DNA of 28,054 bases from a virus. This document shows positions 9,084-16,523 of this stretch, piece after piece. Position numbers and translations under genes: made by a program. Positions within the stretch are counted from its first letter, which is position 1. The number at the start of each line of letters is the position of its first letter. The stretch covers positions 1 to 28,054 of the IMG/VR virus record IMGVR_UViG_3300047284_000321; one strand, written 5' to 3'. Below the pieces are notes generated by a model that made no database searches, was not told the DNA's origin, and saw only the letters and a program-made list of their open reading frames with translations.

Positions 9084-9955
9084 TGTTTGTCACCGGTGAT
9101 CAGGGCTGCGTTCAGATCCGGCGGCGCACTGGGCTGACGGTTGATTCGATCGTCACCCCAGAAGATGTCAACACGATCATCAACCGCTTCAACTTTGAGG
9201 GCTCTGGCACCAACATCTTGATCGGCGATCGGATTGAGCTGAGCACCGATGACCCGCGTGGTCTGGCATTTATCGACCCAAGTTGGTGGCCTGATGGCAC
9301 GGTGCATCACAGCGCGATGTTCTACGCCCACATGAATGCGATGGGCGGCATCCGCATGTATGGCAGCTTTGAGGATGCGATCAATAACAACAAGGCAAAC
9401 GTGACGCCGCTTGTCCCGTTCACCGGTGCGCCGATTGCCGTGCGCGCTGATGTGCGTGACACCGGGCATCACGCCTTGGGGGGAGTGCGGCGCTTTACGT
9501 TCAATACGGATCGCGCGGCGATTGATACGACGAGCTTGGGCGACCTGTTCACCGAGCAGTTCAGCGCGGGCAACATCACCGGTAGTGGCACGATCGACTG
9601 TTTCTTCCAGACCAGCCGCGGGGAGTGTGCGCTGCAGGAAGCTGGCGTTGAGATGAGCGTGTTGCTGCCGCAGATCATCCTGCGCACGGAGCTGGGCGGT
9701 CAGTTCGACGCGATCCTCCAGCTGACAGATGGCAGCGACGGCACTCCGGTGTTCTATGAGGTGACAGCGCTCACCACACGGGTCGGTGTCGAGGTTGAAC
9801 CGGGCGGGATTATCAGCGTCGCGATGGATTTCGTGACGAGCGGCGAGTTCTACCTGCGTATAGGTGAACCGTCTGGCTACATCCTGAAAGAGGACTACGA
9901 CCGCATCATGAGGGAGCAGGACATCGACTTCCTCGTGACAGAACCCACTGATTAA
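9083..9955 (+). CDS. Phage structural protein of unknown role
   Basis: This 290-residue, acidic, beta-rich protein overlaps its upstream neighbour by one base (TGATG). It contains TVDSIVTPEDVNTIINRFNF near the N-terminus and several Gly/Asp turns, and ends with ILKEDYDRIMREQDIDFLVTEPTD. I recognise no named family. Two beta-rich halves (about 10-110 and about 130-260) may be related to the preceding 143-residue protein, since both contain a strand near the end reading VxVDF or VAMDFVTSGE. It lies between tip and fibre genes, so a role in the distal tail is inferred. Confidence 0.5.
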   Translation: MFVTGDQGCVQIRRRTGLTVDSIVTPEDVNTIINRFNFEGSGTNILIGDRIELSTDDPRGLAFIDPSWWPDGTVHHSAMFYAHMNAMGGIRMYGSFEDAINNNKANVTPLVPFTGAPIAVRADVRDTGHHALGGVRRFTFNTDRAAIDTTSLGDLFTEQFSAGNITGSGTIDCFFQTSRGECALQEAGVEMSVLLPQIILRTELGGQFDAILQLTDGSDGTPVFYEVTALTTRVGVEVEPGGIISVAMDFVTSGEFYLRIGEPSGYILKEDYDRIMREQDIDFLVTEPTD

Positions 9956-9987
9956 CCTAGGGGAAGCTCAGTCGCAAATCGGTAGCC

Positions 9988-12219
9988 GTGGCAGACACCA
10001 GGATTTCGGCGCTGACACGTCTGCCGGAAGCCGGTGTCTCACCGACAGACCTGCTGCCGATCGCAGACCTGTCGGCATCAGAGACGAAAGCCATCACAGC
10101 AAAGGACTTGCTGGAAGGCGTCGTCATCAACATGGACGCCGGCTCGATACCGGCCGACAAGATTGATTTCAGCAGCGGCGTTCCAAGCGGAACGATCGAC
10201 ATCACGCAAGGTGATGTGGTGCTGGGGCGCATCACAGGCGCTGGTTTCGCTGAGGAGATTGCTTGCACGGCAGCCGGGCGCGCCTTGCTTGCGGGCATTG
10301 ATGCCGCAGCACAACGCACATCGCTGGGTCTTGGCAGCTTGGCGCTGCGGAGCGGTAGCTGGGTGGACGGCTCCAGCTTTAGCGGCACCAGCAGCGGCAC
10401 CAACACCGGCGACCAGACGATCACGCTGACGGGTCCGGTCACAGGCGCCGGCACTGGCACCTTTGCCACGACGATCACCGCTGGCGCTGTTGGCACCACG
10501 CAGCTGGCGACAGGCGCAGCCACCACGATCAAGGTGGCTGATGACGCGATTACCTCAGCCAAGTTGGCTGATCAATCCAGCACGGTTGTGGTGACGGGTT
10601 CACCAGCTGGTGCTGGTGCGTTCATCGGTCAGGGCGCAATCAACAGCGTCAACAACGTCACCTACACCTACACCGCAAGCGGGTGGGTGGAGAACGCCGG
10701 GGCAAAGAGCATCACCTTCAACGAGGTGAATACACCGCTGTCGTTTGCGGTGAGCGGCAGCAGCGCGTTGACGGTGGACGTGAGGCTTGATCTGCAGGCT
10801 GCAAATCGAGTGTGGGCAGGTCCGAGCAGTGGCGCCAACGCGGTCCCGACCTTCCGCGCTTTGGTGAGCGCTGATCTACCTGCCGCAACAGCAGGAGCAA
10901 TCGGTGCTGTCAAGCCTGGTGACGGGCTGAGCGTGGCAGCCGATGGTCTGCTGACGGTGAACAAGGCAAGCACCACCGCAATCGGCGGAGTGTCGATAGC
11001 ACCGGGCGATGCAGTCACCGTGGATGGCGCAGGGCAGATCGCTCACTCCAATAGCGGTGTCACTCCTGGCACCTACCCGAAGGTGACGGTGGATGCCTTC
11101 GGGCATGTGGTGTCTGGCAGTGCGTTAGATGGCACTGATGTGCCGCCGCACGATGCGTCGTTGCTGGTGAGCGGCAGCATCCCAGCAGGACGGTTTGGCG
11201 ACAAGAGCATCCCTGCCAATGCGTTGGCGGATTACGCGACGGCGTATATCCAGGATGTGCTGCCGCCACTGACAGGCAACACAATCGGGCGGCTGTGGCT
11301 CAACCCACTGGCGCAGCAGATCAGGATGTGGGACGGCAACGTTTGGGTGCCGATCGGTGTTGGCGCGCTGAGTGAGCAGAACCTGCGTTTCAGCGGTCTA
11401 TTCAATGCCAGCGACGGCAAGATCACGATCTTGACGCAGTTTGGGCGTGATGCGGGGTACAAGGTTGGCGATGTGTTGCCGGTTGCCACCGACCAGCTGA
11501 CGGGTTCGTATTTCGTTTGCGACACCGCAGGCAACGGCACGGCGGTGGTGCCTGGCATTGCGTTCGATCCGGGTGACTGGTGCTTGTGCTTGGGCGTCGC
11601 ACAGGGCTGGGCGCGGATCGACACGCTGAGCGGTGGCGGTGGCGGCGGGACCACCACGCTGGACGGGCTGATCGACGTGGATGTGCCTAACCCGAGCGCG
11701 GGTCAGGTGCTGGAGTTCGACGGCACGGTGTGGAAGGCAGTTGCCGTTGCCGACGCCACCACAACAGTTAAAGGCCGGATTGAACTAGCAACGCAGGCGG
11801 AGGTGGATGCCGGCACTGATGCCGTGCGTGCGGTGACACCCGCCACGTTGAAGCAGTACGTGGCGACAGCAAGTCCACCGCCACCGGATGCCACCACAAC
11901 GGTGAAGGGCATCGTTCAGCTGGCGACTGCAGCTGATGTGACTGCAGGCAGTGCAACGAAAGGGGTCACAGCAGATCTGCTGAAGACCACCAACGACACG
12001 CTGACGACTGCAACGAACAACATCACCACGATCCAGGGGCAGATCACCACGCTCCAAGGTCAAACGATTGATGCCAGCGAGACTGCAAAGGGCATCATCG
12101 AGTTGGCAACGATTGCAGAGGTCACAGCTGGCACTGACACGGTGCGAGCCGTGACACCAGCAGGAGCCAAAGCGGTCTACCTGCCCACCGATTTCCGCAC
12201 TCTTGCCGTTCTTCCCTGA
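9988..12219 (+). CDS. Tail fibre protein with C-terminal repeats
   Basis: This 743-residue protein starts at GTG 9988 (MADTRISALTRLPEAG). The N-terminus resembles phage particle-attachment segments (DLLPIADLSASETKAITA). The body is Gly/Ala/Thr-rich with fibre-like short strands such as TLTGPVTGAGTGTFATTITA. A domain at about 405-545 contains LPPLTGNTIGRLWLNPLAQQ. Three repeats of the tail-fibre type begin at about residues 588, 633 and 694, each with KGxxxLAT, then an acidic stretch and, in two of them, AVTPA. It lies five bases before the DGR variable protein, so the two are probably co-expressed and may form one adhesion device. Confidence 0.8.
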   Translation: MADTRISALTRLPEAGVSPTDLLPIADLSASETKAITAKDLLEGVVINMDAGSIPADKIDFSSGVPSGTIDITQGDVVLGRITGAGFAEEIACTAAGRALLAGIDAAAQRTSLGLGSLALRSGSWVDGSSFSGTSSGTNTGDQTITLTGPVTGAGTGTFATTITAGAVGTTQLATGAATTIKVADDAITSAKLADQSSTVVVTGSPAGAGAFIGQGAINSVNNVTYTYTASGWVENAGAKSITFNEVNTPLSFAVSGSSALTVDVRLDLQAANRVWAGPSSGANAVPTFRALVSADLPAATAGAIGAVKPGDGLSVAADGLLTVNKASTTAIGGVSIAPGDAVTVDGAGQIAHSNSGVTPGTYPKVTVDAFGHVVSGSALDGTDVPPHDASLLVSGSIPAGRFGDKSIPANALADYATAYIQDVLPPLTGNTIGRLWLNPLAQQIRMWDGNVWVPIGVGALSEQNLRFSGLFNASDGKITILTQFGRDAGYKVGDVLPVATDQLTGSYFVCDTAGNGTAVVPGIAFDPGDWCLCLGVAQGWARIDTLSGGGGGGTTTLDGLIDVDVPNPSAGQVLEFDGTVWKAVAVADATTTVKGRIELATQAEVDAGTDAVRAVTPATLKQYVATASPPPPDATTTVKGIVQLATAADVTAGSATKGVTADLLKTTNDTLTTATNNITTIQGQITTLQGQTIDASETAKGIIELATIAEVTAGTDTVRAVTPAGAKAVYLPTDFRTLAVLP
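11752..12177 (+). repeat. Three diverged tail-fibre repeats
   Basis: Units begin near 11752, 11887 and 12070. Each starts GAYGCCA and encodes a KGxxxLAT element followed by an A-E/D-V-x-A-G motif; units 1 and 3 also share a T-D-x-VRAVTPA end. Unit spacing is 135 and 183 bases because of a Pro-rich linker and a short coiled coil between units. Such repeats are common in phage tail fibres and give sites for recombination between fibre genes. Confidence 0.75.
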
Positions 12220-12224
12220 CTCCG

Positions 12225-14441
12225 ATGACTCTGCAATCGACTGACTTGTTTGCCGTTCATCGCAGCGGCACCACCTACCAAGCGCAAGCATCGGTGGTGA
12301 AGAGTGGCATCCTCAACAGCCACATCATTCAAAGCCCGACACCGCCCACGATCGCAACTCACCCTGGCATCACCAACGGCACGATCTGGGTTGATACCAG
12401 TCAGTCGCCGCCAACAGTCAATGTGTGGGACCCTGCCGCCAATGGCGGCGCGGGCGGATGGGAGGAGTCCTCTGGAACGCCAAGGCCGATTGCCCCCGCG
12501 CCTGCGGATGTCTCAGCATCGCCTGCGTTCGTCAGTGGCACAGGAACACAGGCAGACCCTTTTGTGCTGACGCCTGTAACGGTTGCCAATGCTGGGGGTA
12601 CGGCACTTAGCTCGCAGAGCTTGACAATCAAAGGGAAAGTTGGCGGCATTGTGTCCTTTGTTGACCTTGCCGCTGGGGCCAATGGCGCCCGTTTCACGCA
12701 GGCTGCTGGCGTTGTAGGCGCGGCAGGAACATGGAGTGGCAATCTTTCCTATCTCGACACGCCCAATAGCACCGTCGATGCCAGCTACACCGCCAACCTG
12801 AAGGTTGGCACTGTCTATTTCCGCTGGGTTATTTCGCAGAAGACCGCTCCGCCCGTACCGTCGCTCGTTCAGGCAACTGCTACGACCGTTGCTGGCAAGG
12901 CAGAAGTTGGGGCTGTGCTGACTGCCGCGCCTGGCACCGCAACTGGCGGTACTGCCCCGATCACCTATGCCACTAAATGGCAGGTCAGTGCTGATGGCAC
13001 CAGCGGCTGGACTGATATTGCAAGCGCGACAGGGACGACCTACACCGTGCTGGCGGGACAGCTGGGCCAGTACGTCCGTGCGCTGACTACCGCTACGGAC
13101 TCCACGGCCACGGCGCAGACCCTTGCCCTGCCTTCAGCTTCTACTGCGAAGATCACCACCTCGCCAGTGGCCACACTTGGTTGGAACGCTGACACAGACG
13201 CCTATACCCGTGATCCTGTTGCTGGACGGATCATTGATGTCCACTCCAGGATGCGGCGATGCTTGGTTACGGATGCGGGTGCTGTCACCTATCTGGATGC
13301 AGACGACAGCACCAAACTTGCTGGCGACTGGTTGCGGCTCTGCGAAACAACAGAGCTGAGCACCCCGTACACAGGCACCCATGGCAGCGAGGTTGCTAAC
13401 ACCACATTGCGAGGCTCGGCTTCTGCCTGGGTGGCGGGAACCTACACCAAGGGCCAGCGCGTAGCGAATGGCGGCAGTGTGTGGGAATGCCTGGCAGCTA
13501 CCACCACGACAACGCCTGGGGCTGGTAGCACTGCTGCCACCTTGAGTGGTGGTGCTGGTCAGGTGATGGTGGAGATCCCGCGCTTTAGCGTGTGGCATGA
13601 AACTGCAACGGCAGGCAGCTACTTGCAGCATCAGCTCCACTTAACTCGCGGTACAAAGCTGGACGGCGGGTATGCGGTACATCCTGCCTTTGTTCGGGCT
13701 AATGGCAGCTACCGCGACTACATCTACATCGGCGCGTATCAAGGTACTGGCACCAACGGCAATGGTTCTGCCAGCGGGGTCAACAACACAACCAGCATGA
13801 CGCGAGGCGCTTGCCGTACAGCATGTGCTGGCAGGGCCGCTAACTGGCATCAGCTTGGGTACTGGGAGTACAACGCTCTGCAGTGGCTGCTATTCACCGA
13901 GTACCAGGACATGAATAGCCAGAAAGTGCTGGGCAATGGCGCCATGGATGGCAACACATATCAGGTGGCGACAGGGATAAGCAACGCAAGGGGGAACCGT
14001 TGCGGACACCTGTACACGTCTGGTGGTTCGGCGAATGACTACGTGTCCTATAGAGGCGTCGAAAACTTCTACGGAAGAGCGTGGCAGTGGGTTGATGGTT
14101 TGAACCTGAATGGGACAGTGCCTTACGTTTGCGGAGATCCGTCGAAGTGGGCTGACGATACCGCGACTGGTTACAGCGCACTTCCTGCAGTTCCTGCCGG
14201 TGGCGGCGAGTACATCAGGGATCTGGCATCCGGCATTGCATTTATGCCGTCTTCCCTGGTGGGGGCGTCAGCGACAACTTTTATTGGTGACGCGTTGTAT
14301 ACAGGTACCGGCTGGCGTGTGGCCAGTGTGGGCGGCGGCGCGGCCAATGGCGCTCCGGTGGGGGCCTTGTGCTCGGCTTTCGGCGATGCCTCGTCCGTTG
14401 CGGCCGCGAGCTCCGGCGGCCGTTGCGCCTACGCGCCATAA
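12225..14441 (+). CDS. DGR variable (target) protein; tail-fibre adhesin with C-type lectin/FGE-like C-terminus
   Basis: This 738-residue protein is the substrate of the retroelement. The N-terminus (about 1-200) is fibre-like, with TPPTIATHPGITNGTIWVDT. An Ig-like beta domain lies at about 207-307, including WQVSADGTSGWTDIA. From about 448 the sequence has formylglycine-enzyme / C-type-lectin character: MVEIPRFSVWHE, NWHQLGYWEYNALQWLLFTE, then GRAWQWVDGLNLNG. The last 44 residues contain the variable repeat, coding residues about 695-735, with only YAP after it. VR residues read GWRVASVGGGAANGAPVGAL and onward, while the template would encode GWHVANVGSNANNGTQVGAL. Placing diversity at the extreme C-terminus on a lectin fold is the classic design (Mtd in Bordetella phage). 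Start is ATG 12225, without a clear Shine-Dalgarno. Confidence 0.92.
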   Translation: MTLQSTDLFAVHRSGTTYQAQASVVKSGILNSHIIQSPTPPTIATHPGITNGTIWVDTSQSPPTVNVWDPAANGGAGGWEESSGTPRPIAPAPADVSASPAFVSGTGTQADPFVLTPVTVANAGGTALSSQSLTIKGKVGGIVSFVDLAAGANGARFTQAAGVVGAAGTWSGNLSYLDTPNSTVDASYTANLKVGTVYFRWVISQKTAPPVPSLVQATATTVAGKAEVGAVLTAAPGTATGGTAPITYATKWQVSADGTSGWTDIASATGTTYTVLAGQLGQYVRALTTATDSTATAQTLALPSASTAKITTSPVATLGWNADTDAYTRDPVAGRIIDVHSRMRRCLVTDAGAVTYLDADDSTKLAGDWLRLCETTELSTPYTGTHGSEVANTTLRGSASAWVAGTYTKGQRVANGGSVWECLAATTTTTPGAGSTAATLSGGAGQVMVEIPRFSVWHETATAGSYLQHQLHLTRGTKLDGGYAVHPAFVRANGSYRDYIYIGAYQGTGTNGNGSASGVNNTTSMTRGACRTACAGRAANWHQLGYWEYNALQWLLFTEYQDMNSQKVLGNGAMDGNTYQVATGISNARGNRCGHLYTSGGSANDYVSYRGVENFYGRAWQWVDGLNLNGTVPYVCGDPSKWADDTATGYSALPAVPAGGGEYIRDLASGIAFMPSSLVGASATTFIGDALYTGTGWRVASVGGGAANGAPVGALCSAFGDASSVAAASSGGRCAYAP
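14308..14430 (+). repeat. DGR variable repeat (VR)
   Basis: The 123 bases starting CCGGCTGG and ending GCCGTTGCGCCT align without gaps to 14511-14633. By hand count there are 28 differences; 27 are at template A, becoming G in 21, C in 4 and T in 2. The other is T to C at 14413. Both ends are identical to the template (first 9 bases, last 12 bases), as expected for the flanking segments where cDNA anneals. The 3' identical GC-rich block (about 14419-14430) is the candidate initiation-of-mutagenic-homing site. Confidence 0.96.
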
Positions 14442-14457
14442 TTGAGAATGCTCTCAA
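14442..14457 (+). other. Hairpin just 3' of VR (target-recognition hairpin candidate)
   Basis: A perfect 6-bp stem TTGAGA/TCTCAA closes a four-base loop ATGC, beginning one base after the variable protein's stop codon and 11 bases after VR. Bordetella-type DGRs need a short hairpin or cruciform with a tetraloop at this place for efficient retrohoming. No T-run follows, so an intrinsic terminator is less likely. Confidence 0.6.
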
Positions 14458-14462
14458 CAAGC

Positions 14463-14483
14463 AAGGAGGTGATCGCCATGTAG
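14463..14483 (+). other. Strong Shine-Dalgarno with start-stop mini-ORF before the template repeat
   Basis: AAGGAGGT (14463-14470) is a near-perfect ribosome site. At the right spacing follows ATG immediately followed by TAG (14478-14483). In another reading, GTG at 14469 gives only four codons before the same TAG. It could load a ribosome and release it just before the template RNA, or be the remnant of a lost accessory gene. No Avd-like ORF is present. Confidence 0.45.
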
Positions 14484-14510
14484 ACGAGCAAGAGGCTTGA
14501 CTCAGTTTCT

Positions 14511-14633
14511 CCGGCTGGCATGTAGCCAATGTGGGCAGCAACGCGAACAATGGCACTCAAGTGGGAGCCTTGTACTCGAATTTCAACAATGCCTCGTCCA
14601 ATGCGAACACGAACATCAGCAGCCGTTGCGCCT
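14511..14633 (+). repeat. DGR template repeat (TR)
   Basis: This is the invariant donor copy, between the variable gene and the reverse transcriptase on the same strand. It holds 32 adenines by hand count, 27 of which are changed in VR. Read in the VR frame it is rich in AAC/AAT codons (Asn) and ends in SSRCA; AAY codons allow wide amino-acid change without stops. The copy is flanked 5' by the start-stop element and 3' by a C6 run. Confidence 0.96.
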
Positions 14634-14752
14634 TTCCCCCCTCGGTTTTCTGACCATACTGAGCAAGCCTGACCGCTAGGTCAAACACACACAATGCACA
14701 AGGGCCCAGTAGGCGAAAGCTCGAACGTCCCGCGACGACAGGGGGGTTAAAA
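14634..14752 (+). ncRNA. TR-RT spacer; 3' part of the DGR template RNA
   Basis: These 119 non-coding bases correspond to the structured spacer that, in Bordetella phage, is part of the RNA needed for cDNA priming. Visible structure includes a hairpin TGACC-GCTA-GGTCA (14670-14683) and a possible long-range pair between C6 at 14636-14641 and G6 at 14741-14746. The G6 run lies 6 bases before the RT start and is its only ribosome-site candidate. A functional RNA is inferred from DGR architecture; the exact ends cannot be seen. Confidence 0.55.
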
Positions 14753-15832
14753 ATGAAACGGTATGGCTACCTCTGGGAGCAGGTTTGCAGCATCGAGAAC
14801 CTGTGGGCGGCCTACCAAAATGCCAGAAGGGGAAAGGCCAGATATAGGCAGATCAGTGAGTTCGATCCAGTGGCTGAGCAGTTCATCCCAAAGCTGCAAC
14901 AGCTGCTATTGACTGGGCAGTTCAAAGCCAGTCCATACAAGGTCTTCAGCCTGGTCGAACGAGGGAAGCTCAGAACAATTCACGCATTGCCTTTCTACCC
15001 AGATCGCATTGTTCATCACGCAATCACGCAGGTCTGCGCTCCGATCTGGGAGCGGTCGCTGATACGCAATACATTCGCTGCGCTGCCAGGGCGTGGCATT
15101 CACGATGGTGTGCGGCGCATGGCGCGGATCACCTTGAAGAGTGAAGGGCTCTTTGTCCTCAAGATGGATGTGAGGCAGTTCTACCCGTCAGTGGACCATG
15201 GCATCCTGAAGCAGATTGTTCGACGCCAGATCAAGGATGCAACGTTGTTGAGTGTCCTTGATGAAATCATTGATTCTGGACCGGGCCTACCCATTGGTAA
15301 CTACCTAAGCCAATATTTTGGCAACCTATTCCTGAGTCCCGTCGACCACCGCGTCACAAGCGGCCTGGGCTTTCGTCACTACTTTCGCTACTGCGACGAT
15401 ATTGTTGTTTTGCACCACCAGAAAAAACGCCTACATACGTTAAAGGCTGAGATCGAGGCCGAGCTGTTGGCTCTGCGTCTTGAGGTGAAGGGAAACTGGC
15501 AGGTCTTTCCGCTTGCAACGAGAGGACTTGATTTCATCGGATACAGGTTCTGGCCATCGCACACCTTGGTCAGAAAGAAAACAGTCTTGAGACTGAAGCA
15601 GCGGCTGCGCATGAAGCGGCCAACATTGAATGAAGCGTTAAGAGTGAACCACGCAGCAAGAAGTTTTGCAGGATGGCTGCGGTATGCGGACACGGTTAGG
15701 CTGAGGCGAGTGGTAATCCAGCCCGCCTTGGGCGAAGTCAATGCTTACGTCAGTCGATTTCGGGCCAATCAAACCATCCATCGCCACCTTTTACGGGGGG
15801 TATCGCGTGCCCGTCGCACTGCAGCAGGTTGA
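14753..15832 (+). CDS. DGR reverse transcriptase
   Basis: This 359-residue RT copies the template RNA with errors at adenine and drives transfer into VR. Motif A reads LKMDVRQFYPSVDH (catalytic Asp139). The DGR-type motif 4 is LPIGNYLSQYFGN (179-191), where group II introns usually have QG in place of SQ. The active site is YCDD (213-216). A C-terminal thumb-like basic segment follows (RKKTVLRLKQRLRMKRP). No maturase or endonuclease domain is present, as is usual for DGR RTs, which are typically 300-450 residues. The ATG follows GGGGGGTTAAAA. It overlaps the next gene. An accessory Avd protein, common in DGRs, was not found near it. Confidence 0.96.
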   Translation: MKRYGYLWEQVCSIENLWAAYQNARRGKARYRQISEFDPVAEQFIPKLQQLLLTGQFKASPYKVFSLVERGKLRTIHALPFYPDRIVHHAITQVCAPIWERSLIRNTFAALPGRGIHDGVRRMARITLKSEGLFVLKMDVRQFYPSVDHGILKQIVRRQIKDATLLSVLDEIIDSGPGLPIGNYLSQYFGNLFLSPVDHRVTSGLGFRHYFRYCDDIVVLHHQKKRLHTLKAEIEAELLALRLEVKGNWQVFPLATRGLDFIGYRFWPSHTLVRKKTVLRLKQRLRMKRPTLNEALRVNHAARSFAGWLRYADTVRLRRVVIQPALGEVNAYVSRFRANQTIHRHLLRGVSRARRTAAG

Positions 15833-16121
15833 CATCCCTGCTGGTGCTGACGGCTCTACGGCAAAGGGGTGGCGTGGCTACCTGCTGGAGCTGGCGGGGC
15901 TGACGGAGGTTGAGTTCGACCGTGTATCAGCAGAGCTGCCGCCTGGCGACTATTCGGCAGACAAGCTGGCTGTATTGACGGAAGCTGTCCATGAACAGCG
16001 GCGTGCAGCGTATCCACCGATTGAGGACTACATCGACGGCGTGGTGAAGGGGGATGACGCCCAAGTTGCTGAATACAAAGCCAAATGCCTTGAGGTAAAG
16101 AAGCAGCACCCGATGCCGTGA
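15741..16121 (+). CDS. Phage tail-associated protein (tail fibre assembly/XkdW-like)
   Basis: The frame gives 126 residues from ATG 15741 or 104 from GTG 15807. The GTG is preceded by a G6 run at 15795-15800 and reduces overlap with the RT from 92 to 26 bases, so I favour it. The C-terminal part, YPPIEDYIDGVVKGDDAQVA and on to KQHP, is a pattern common in small proteins at the end of tail-fibre clusters. The middle, RGYLLELAGLTEVEFDRV, is helical. A role in fibre or tail assembly is inferred from this pattern and from position. It overlaps the next possible gene as GTGA. Confidence 0.6.
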   Translation: MLTSVDFGPIKPSIATFYGGYRVPVALQQVDIPAGADGSTAKGWRGYLLELAGLTEVEFDRVSAELPPGDYSADKLAVLTEAVHEQRRAAYPPIEDYIDGVVKGDDAQVAEYKAKCLEVKKQHPMP

Positions 16122-16303
16122 TCGAGTGGTGCGGCTACCTGATCACCACGATGCCGTCGCGGTTCATTCGCTACGACGTGCCGCCAGTGAACGTGGAGTG
16201 CGTCAGAGCACCATCTTCGTGCTCAGAGCTGGATCCTCTTCCTCGTGAGCAAGGGGATCAAAGCTGCCCTCGACATTGGCATCACCGACAGGCTCAGCCG
16301 TAA
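16118..16303 (+). CDS. Small ORF of unknown function, doubtful 3' half
   Basis: A GTG at 16118 overlaps the preceding stop as GTGA and opens a 61-residue frame beginning MIEWCGYLITTMPSRFIRYD. Only the first 28 or so residues lie outside the opposing gene that ends at 16203; the remainder looks like an antisense shadow (PREQGDQSCPRHWHHRQAQP). The tight coupling favours a real short product, but the C-terminal half is not convincing. No family recognised. Confidence 0.3.
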   Translation: MIEWCGYLITTMPSRFIRYDVPPVNVECVRAPSSCSELDPLPREQGDQSCPRHWHHRQAQP

Positions 16304-16523
16304 CGCCCTTGCGCTCAGCATCCATCGCCTCCAGGCTGTCGAGCCACGCCCGCAGCGCATCGCCGGTTGGGGTCTTCGTGGGCCAGGCAGCAAACTTCAG
16401 CACCTTCTTGCGGGTGCGGCAGTAGATGCTCACGTTCGGTTTCCAGCAGACAAACCAGCGGGAAGTCCAGTCGCGAGCGGTCTCGATCCTGATGCCGTTG
16501 GATACGAAGGCATCGCGCTTCAT
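16203..16523 (-). CDS. Unknown phage protein of lysis-region operon
   Basis: This 106-residue protein starts at ATG 16523, overlapping the HNH stop as ATGA on the minus strand; that coupling selects this start over an upstream in-frame ATG at 16667. The N-terminal half is basic and aromatic (DWTSRWFVCWKPNVSIYCRT), followed by LKFAAWPTKTPTGDALRAWL. The C-terminal tail is acidic and probably disordered (NVEGSFDPLAHEEEDPAL). No membrane segment is present, so it is not a canonical holin. Function unknown. An inverted repeat lies across its stop codon. Confidence 0.6.
   Translation of the reverse strand: MKRDAFVSNGIRIETARDWTSRWFVCWKPNVSIYCRTRKKVLKFAAWPTKTPTGDALRAWLDSLEAMDAERKGVTAEPVGDANVEGSFDPLAHEEEDPALSTKMVL
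16206..16224. other. Inverted repeat at convergent gene ends
   Basis: GAGCAC (16206-16211) and GTGCTC (16219-16224) pair around a seven-base loop at the 3' end of the minus-strand gene, near where plus-strand tail genes converge. No T-run follows on either strand, so terminator function is uncertain. Confidence 0.3.

Noticed and set aside
14110-14445. 111-residue plus-strand ORF overlapping VR in another frame
   Set aside because: Shadow of the variable protein; composition is unlike protein and VR diversification would destroy it.
14497-14679. 60-residue ORF across the template repeat
   Set aside because: Out of frame with the VR reading, starts at TTG without a ribosome site, and TR acts as RNA; no sign of a protein.
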